A stretch of DNA of 9,106 bases from Clostridiales bacterium (lineage in GTDB: Bacteria > Bacillota_A > Clostridia > Peptostreptococcales > Anaerovoracaceae): the NCBI GenBank assembly GCA_015058265.1, contig SVCR01000047.1, positions 1 through 9,106 of the forward strand, read 5' to 3'. Within the stretch, counting starts at the first letter, position 1. The number at the start of each line of letters is the position of its first letter. The position numbers and the translations under genes were made by a program. Positions 6,108 to 9,106 of this stretch are shown piece by piece. The notes under the pieces are model-generated. The model had not been told where the DNA came from and ran no database searches. It saw only the letters and a list, made by a program, of their open reading frames with translations.

Positions 6108-7325
6108 TTAGCGCTTGCTTCCCTTGCTGCCACCGAGGTTCGCATTCGCGAGGATGTTCGTGTCAAATGTGAAGGTTATCGCTTCTTCTTCGCGCTGTCT
6201 TCTGAAAGCGAGTTGGATCATCCTGTCGAGGAGCTCTGTATAAGGTACTCCGACAGGCTCCCACAGATAGAAAGCCAGCGATCCCGGAATAGGATTGATC
6301 TCATTGAAGTAAAGCTCCCCGTTGTCTTCATCTATCATGAAATCTATCCTCGATACGCCGCAGCATCCGAGCGCCTTAAAGGACTTCACAGCGAGGTCAC
6401 GGACCTCTTCGCGCTCTTCCGGACTGAGCTCAGCAGGTATCTTCCTCGCTACGCTGGCCATTCCGGCGCCTTTAGAGCCGCCGCTCTTGGAGCCACCGGT
6501 CTTACCGCCCTTTCCGCCTGCGTTATTTACATATTTGTCCTCATAGCTGAGGATCTCATCAGTATGGAGCGGCTCCTCGCACTCCGAAGCGATCGCTTCG
6601 TTCTCATTTCCGAGTACCGCGCAGTTGATCTCTCTGAGCTTGGATATAGCGTGCTCCGCCATGACTCTTGTTGCATACCTGAAAGCGTCATCCATCGAAT
6701 TGACCAGCTCGCCGCGGTTCTTCGCTATGCTTATGCCGACGCTGGAACCGAGGTTTACAGGCTTGATGATGACCGGATATCCGATGTGCTCCTCCACATC
6801 ATCAAGCATGCTTTCCATCTCCGCGTAATCAGCGAGAGTATATATCCTTGCGTCCAGAACCGGGATCCCTGCCTCCTTGAGGATGGCTTTGGTCACATAC
6901 TTGTCCATGCTTACGGCCGAAGCAGTCACATCAGGTCCGACGAACGGCACGCCGACAGTCTTCAGGAACCCCTGCAGAGCTCCGTCCTCAACATTGGTTC
7001 CGTGCACGACCGGAAAAGCGATATCTATCTCAACCGGCTTAGCGCCGCCCCACCTCTTTGCAGGATAAGGCACCAGCATCACTCTGCCGTTATCGTTGAC
7101 CATTATGACTCTCTGAGAATTCCTGATCAGAGCAGGAATGTCCCTGTATGACTTAATATCTCCCGTACCGCTGCCCAGATACATCTCATTGTCCTTGGTC
7201 ATATAGACAGGGATGACTTCGTATTTATCGGTATCCATAGCCATACATGCCTGTATGCCGGATATGACCGACACTTCATGTTCGACGGTCTTGCCACCGA
7301 ATATCATAGCAACTCTGGTTTTCAT
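6108..7325 (-). CDS. ddl: D-alanine--D-alanine ligase
   Basis: This 405-residue ATP-grasp enzyme joins two D-alanines for the end of the peptidoglycan stem peptide. Catalytic features are in place: Glu15 in VEHEVSV, GSSVGIS at 193-199, Lys264-Tyr265 in SYEDKY (the KY pair typical of D-Ala-D-Ala rather than D-Ala-D-Lac ligases), and the metal-site residues Asp328, Glu342 and Asn344 in RIDF...NEINP. The protein is longer than E. coli Ddl (about 306). Part of the excess is a Gly/Ser/Lys-rich stretch at 267-288 in the omega-loop region, and the protein ends in a second such motif, GGSKGSKR. The ATG at 7325 was chosen over an in-frame TTG at 7340 because AAGGTG (7332-7337) lies 6 nt from it. The gene follows murF by 11 nt, so the two are almost certainly one operon. 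Confidence 0.96.
   Translation of the reverse strand: MKTRVAMIFGGKTVEHEVSVISGIQACMAMDTDKYEVIPVYMTKDNEMYLGSGTGDIKSYRDIPALIRNSQRVIMVNDNGRVMLVPYPAKRWGGAKPVEIDIAFPVVHGTNVEDGALQGFLKTVGVPFVGPDVTASAVSMDKYVTKAILKEAGIPVLDARIYTLADYAEMESMLDDVEEHIGYPVIIKPVNLGSSVGISIAKNRGELVNSMDDAFRYATRVMAEHAISKLREINCAVLGNENEAIASECEEPLHTDEILSYEDKYVNNAGGKGGKTGGSKSGGSKGAGMASVARKIPAELSPEEREEVRDLAVKSFKALGCCGVSRIDFMIDEDNGELYFNEINPIPGSLAFYLWEPVGVPYTELLDRMIQLAFRRQREEEAITFTFDTNILANANLGGSKGSKR
6462..6527 (-). other. Gly/Ser/Lys-rich insert in the Ddl omega loop
   Basis: Codons 267-288 of ddl encode a run made almost only of Gly, Lys, Ser, Ala, Thr and Asn, including GGSKSGGSKG. It directly follows the SYEDKYV active-site segment. 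The same motif type recurs as GGSKGSKR at the very C-terminus (6111-6134). In Ddl structures this region is the mobile omega loop that closes over the active site. I recall related inserts in some clostridial Ddl proteins, but their role is not known to me. Confidence 0.7.
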
Positions 7326-7331
7326 ATCTGT

Positions 7332-7337
7332 CACCTT
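7332..7337 (-). promoter_or_regulatory. Ribosome binding site deciding the ddl start
   Basis: AAGGTG on the minus strand overlaps the final base of the murF stop codon region (TGAAGGTG) and lies 6 nt before the ATG at 7325. The in-frame TTG at 7340 precedes this site and has no comparable signal, so the ATG is preferred. The arrangement suits translational coupling with murF. Confidence 0.75.
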
Positions 7338-9067
7338 CAATAGTTGTCAGGGAGGTCGTTCTCCAGCAGGATATACCTGTGGCCCTCACCTTTTACTTTG
7401 TATGCATAGCTGATAGCATCCTCGACCTTGTCGAATACGACGCATCTGTTCTCAGGGAAGCCCTTGCTCAGCGCGCCTTCGAGTATAGGCTCTGTGTGCT
7501 TCTTCCCCACGAGCAGGATCCAGTCGCAGCAGTCAGCCGCGTATGTTCCGAATTTCCTGTTATATTCAGCTTCGTCCGCTCCGAGCTCGACCATTCCAGG
7601 AGTGATCAGTATCCTGGTGCCCTCGAACAAAGCCAAAGTCTCTACGGCCGCCTTCGATCCGACCGGATTCGAGTTGAACGCGTCATCGATGATCGTCACA
7701 TCTCCGTGATCCTTCATCTCCATCCTGTGCGGCGCCGGTCTGAGTCTTCTTACCGGGATCCTGAGATCCTGAAGAGATATTCCGAACGTATTGGCTACGG
7801 CGATAGCTCCCATAATGTTGATAACGTTATGCGCCCCGATAAGTCTCGTGCTGAATCTGCCTGTCTCACCGTCAGGGGAAGTAACCGTGAACTCGGTCCC
7901 GAGGCTCGATACAGAGATCTCGGAAGCGCGGTATCCGCTGCCTTCTCCGTCAGAGTAATAGAAGATCAGATCCTTGCCGTCGTAACGGCCGCTGTTTTTA
8001 TCAAGATAATCATTGATGTAAGTGTTGTCGCCGTTCAGGAACACCATCGCTCCCGCCGGCACCTCATCAGCCAGTTCGAACTTTGTCTTCTGGATATTCT
8101 CCAGGCTTCCGAACGTATCCAGATGCTGAGGTCCTATGGAAGTGATCATTCCGTGGTCAGGATGCACGATATCGCATATCTCTTTGATCTCGCCCACGTA
8201 TCTGGCACCCATCTCGCATATGAATATCTGGTGCGAAGGCTTCATGTATTTCCTGATGGTTATAACAACACCCATCGGCGTGTTGTAGCTCTCCGGCGTT
8301 ACGAGAACGCTGTATTTCTGCTGCAGGAGAGTCTGCAGGAAGAACTTGACACTGGTCTTCCCGTAGCTGCCCGTGACACCGATAACAGTCATCTCAGGAC
8401 TGCCCTTCAGTATGCGCTTTGCGTCATTGATATAGTAATTGCGCACTCCGCTCTCGATAGGCTTGTTGATCGTGTTGGCCAGCATGTTCAGCCAAAGCTG
8501 CAGTCCGACTGACATCATCAGTGTCCCGCAGACCGCAGACAGTCCGCCCATGATGCCGTATGCAGTCTCCCATCCCATCGGCAGATAGCCGTACGGAAGC
8601 GGTGAAGGAAGTACGATCCTGCGCCCGATCAGGAATCCGATCAGGTTGAGAATGACGCACAGAACGATGATAGTCGCCGTCATCCTCTTGACCCTTGCCG
8701 TAAAGACGAGCTTTTTCTTCTGGCTCATCTGTTTCATTATCCTGTAGACGGCGATGATCACAGCAAGTGTGATCCATATCAGGATATCTACGATCCAGGA
8801 TATGATGCCGCCGGTGAGTTCTCCGGACTGGCTCAGTGAAAGCGCCCACGGCGAGATGATCAGTCTCAGAACGCCCAGCACTGTCGCGAAGACCAGCACC
8901 CACTGGAGCCTTGAATTCTTCCTGAGCCACGCCTTCTGCTCTCCGTTCATATACACGTTGAGCTGGAACATGTGCATGTTGTATCTGAGTGTAAGCCACA
9001 GAGCCGGAACAGCCAGCGCGAATGTAATTAGAGCTCTGACTGCCATGAGGGATGCAGATAAAGTCAT
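7337..9067 (-). CDS. murF: MurF-like UDP-MurNAc-tripeptide--D-Ala-D-Ala ligase with N-terminal membrane domain
   Basis: Residues 225-576 (of 576) form a Mur ligase core. The P-loop GVTGSYGKTS is at 230-239, CEMGARYVGEI at 284-294, IGPQHLDTFGS at 311-321, GAHNVINIMGA at 411-421, and the MurF-type segment HRME...DDAFNSNP at 447-468 is followed by ITPGMVELG. MurF adds D-Ala-D-Ala to UDP-MurNAc-tripeptide using ATP. The usual soluble N-terminal UDP-MurNAc-binding domain is not recognisable. In its place residues 1-200 contain about five hydrophobic segments (near 7-27, 54-73, 87-109, 129-148 and 170-193), which would tether the enzyme to the membrane. The ATG has GGGAGGTG (9072-9079) 4 nt away, or 6 nt from its GGAGG core. 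ddl, its natural partner, follows at once. A canonical murF may exist elsewhere in the genome, in which case this would be a paralogue. No MurT-type zinc-ribbon cysteines are seen. Confidence 0.82.
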   Translation of the reverse strand: MTLSASLMAVRALITFALAVPALWLTLRYNMHMFQLNVYMNGEQKAWLRKNSRLQWVLVFATVLGVLRLIISPWALSLSQSGELTGGIISWIVDILIWITLAVIIAVYRIMKQMSQKKKLVFTARVKRMTATIIVLCVILNLIGFLIGRRIVLPSPLPYGYLPMGWETAYGIMGGLSAVCGTLMMSVGLQLWLNMLANTINKPIESGVRNYYINDAKRILKGSPEMTVIGVTGSYGKTSVKFFLQTLLQQKYSVLVTPESYNTPMGVVITIRKYMKPSHQIFICEMGARYVGEIKEICDIVHPDHGMITSIGPQHLDTFGSLENIQKTKFELADEVPAGAMVFLNGDNTYINDYLDKNSGRYDGKDLIFYYSDGEGSGYRASEISVSSLGTEFTVTSPDGETGRFSTRLIGAHNVINIMGAIAVANTFGISLQDLRIPVRRLRPAPHRMEMKDHGDVTIIDDAFNSNPVGSKAAVETLALFEGTRILITPGMVELGADEAEYNRKFGTYAADCCDWILLVGKKHTEPILEGALSKGFPENRCVVFDKVEDAISYAYKVKGEGHRYILLENDLPDNY

Positions 9068-9106
9068 GCCGCACCTCCCTTCTCAGCAGAGGTCTGACCT
9101 ATCCCG
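9068..9106 (-). other. Leader of the murF-like gene at the window edge
   Basis: These 39 bases hold the strong GGGAGGTG ribosome binding site at 9072-9079. Further upstream is a short imperfect palindrome, AGGTCAGACCT. No promoter or recognisable end of another gene can be called from so little sequence. Confidence 0.6.

Noticed and set aside
6213..7151. A 312-codon open frame on the plus strand
   Set aside because: It is opposite ddl, whose catalytic residues are all present on the other strand.
6108..7340. A VanA/VanB-like D-Ala-D-Lac ligase and glycopeptide resistance
   Set aside because: The active-site loop keeps the Lys-Tyr pair of ordinary Ddl, and no vanH, vanX or sensor genes are nearby.
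7379..8512. A 377-codon open frame on the plus strand
   Set aside because: It is antisense to the murF-like gene and its translation is rich in Arg, Ser and His with no domain. It is an antisense shadow.

Overview
The window looks like chromosomal housekeeping DNA from a Gram-positive anaerobe of the Bacillota, most likely class Clostridia. The grounds are the strong AAGGAGG-type ribosome binding sites, a perfect CIRCE operator in front of clpB, a BioY biotin transporter, a clostridial style D-Ala-D-Ala ligase with a Gly/Ser/Lys loop, and a membrane-embedded MurF-like ligase. By eye the base composition is about half G+C. The family or genus cannot be fixed from the sequence alone.

Layout: at the left edge the 3' end of bioY runs rightward (1-304). 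Every other gene is on the minus strand, so it reads from right to left. First comes a cell-wall pair, a membrane-anchored MurF-like ligase (7337-9067) followed 11 nt later by ddl (6108-7325). Ddl makes D-Ala-D-Ala and the MurF-like enzyme is predicted to attach it to the peptidoglycan stem peptide. A 206-nt control region (5902-6107) follows. It holds a perfect CIRCE inverted repeat, a T run that could make the same repeat a terminator for ddl, a good sigma-A type promoter and a structured leader. It leads into clpB (3310-5901), the Hsp100 disaggregase.

Downstream of clpB, in the same direction and with no convincing terminator between them, lie a DUF4230 membrane-anchored protein (2544-3245), a ClC-type chloride/proton antiporter with a C-terminal RCK_C domain (883-2547, overlapping the previous gene as ATGA), and the tRNA wobble-nucleotide methyltransferase trmL (341-811). 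These four genes could form one heat-inducible unit, although internal promoters cannot be excluded. trmL and bioY converge with a 36-nt gap.

I see no RNA genes, insertion sequences, CRISPR arrays, phage genes or defence genes. No undescribed multi-gene system is evident. The points most worth a second look are the membrane-fused MurF, the Gly/Ser/Lys insert and tail of Ddl, and the CIRCE that appears to sit upstream of the clpB promoter while also resembling the ddl terminator.
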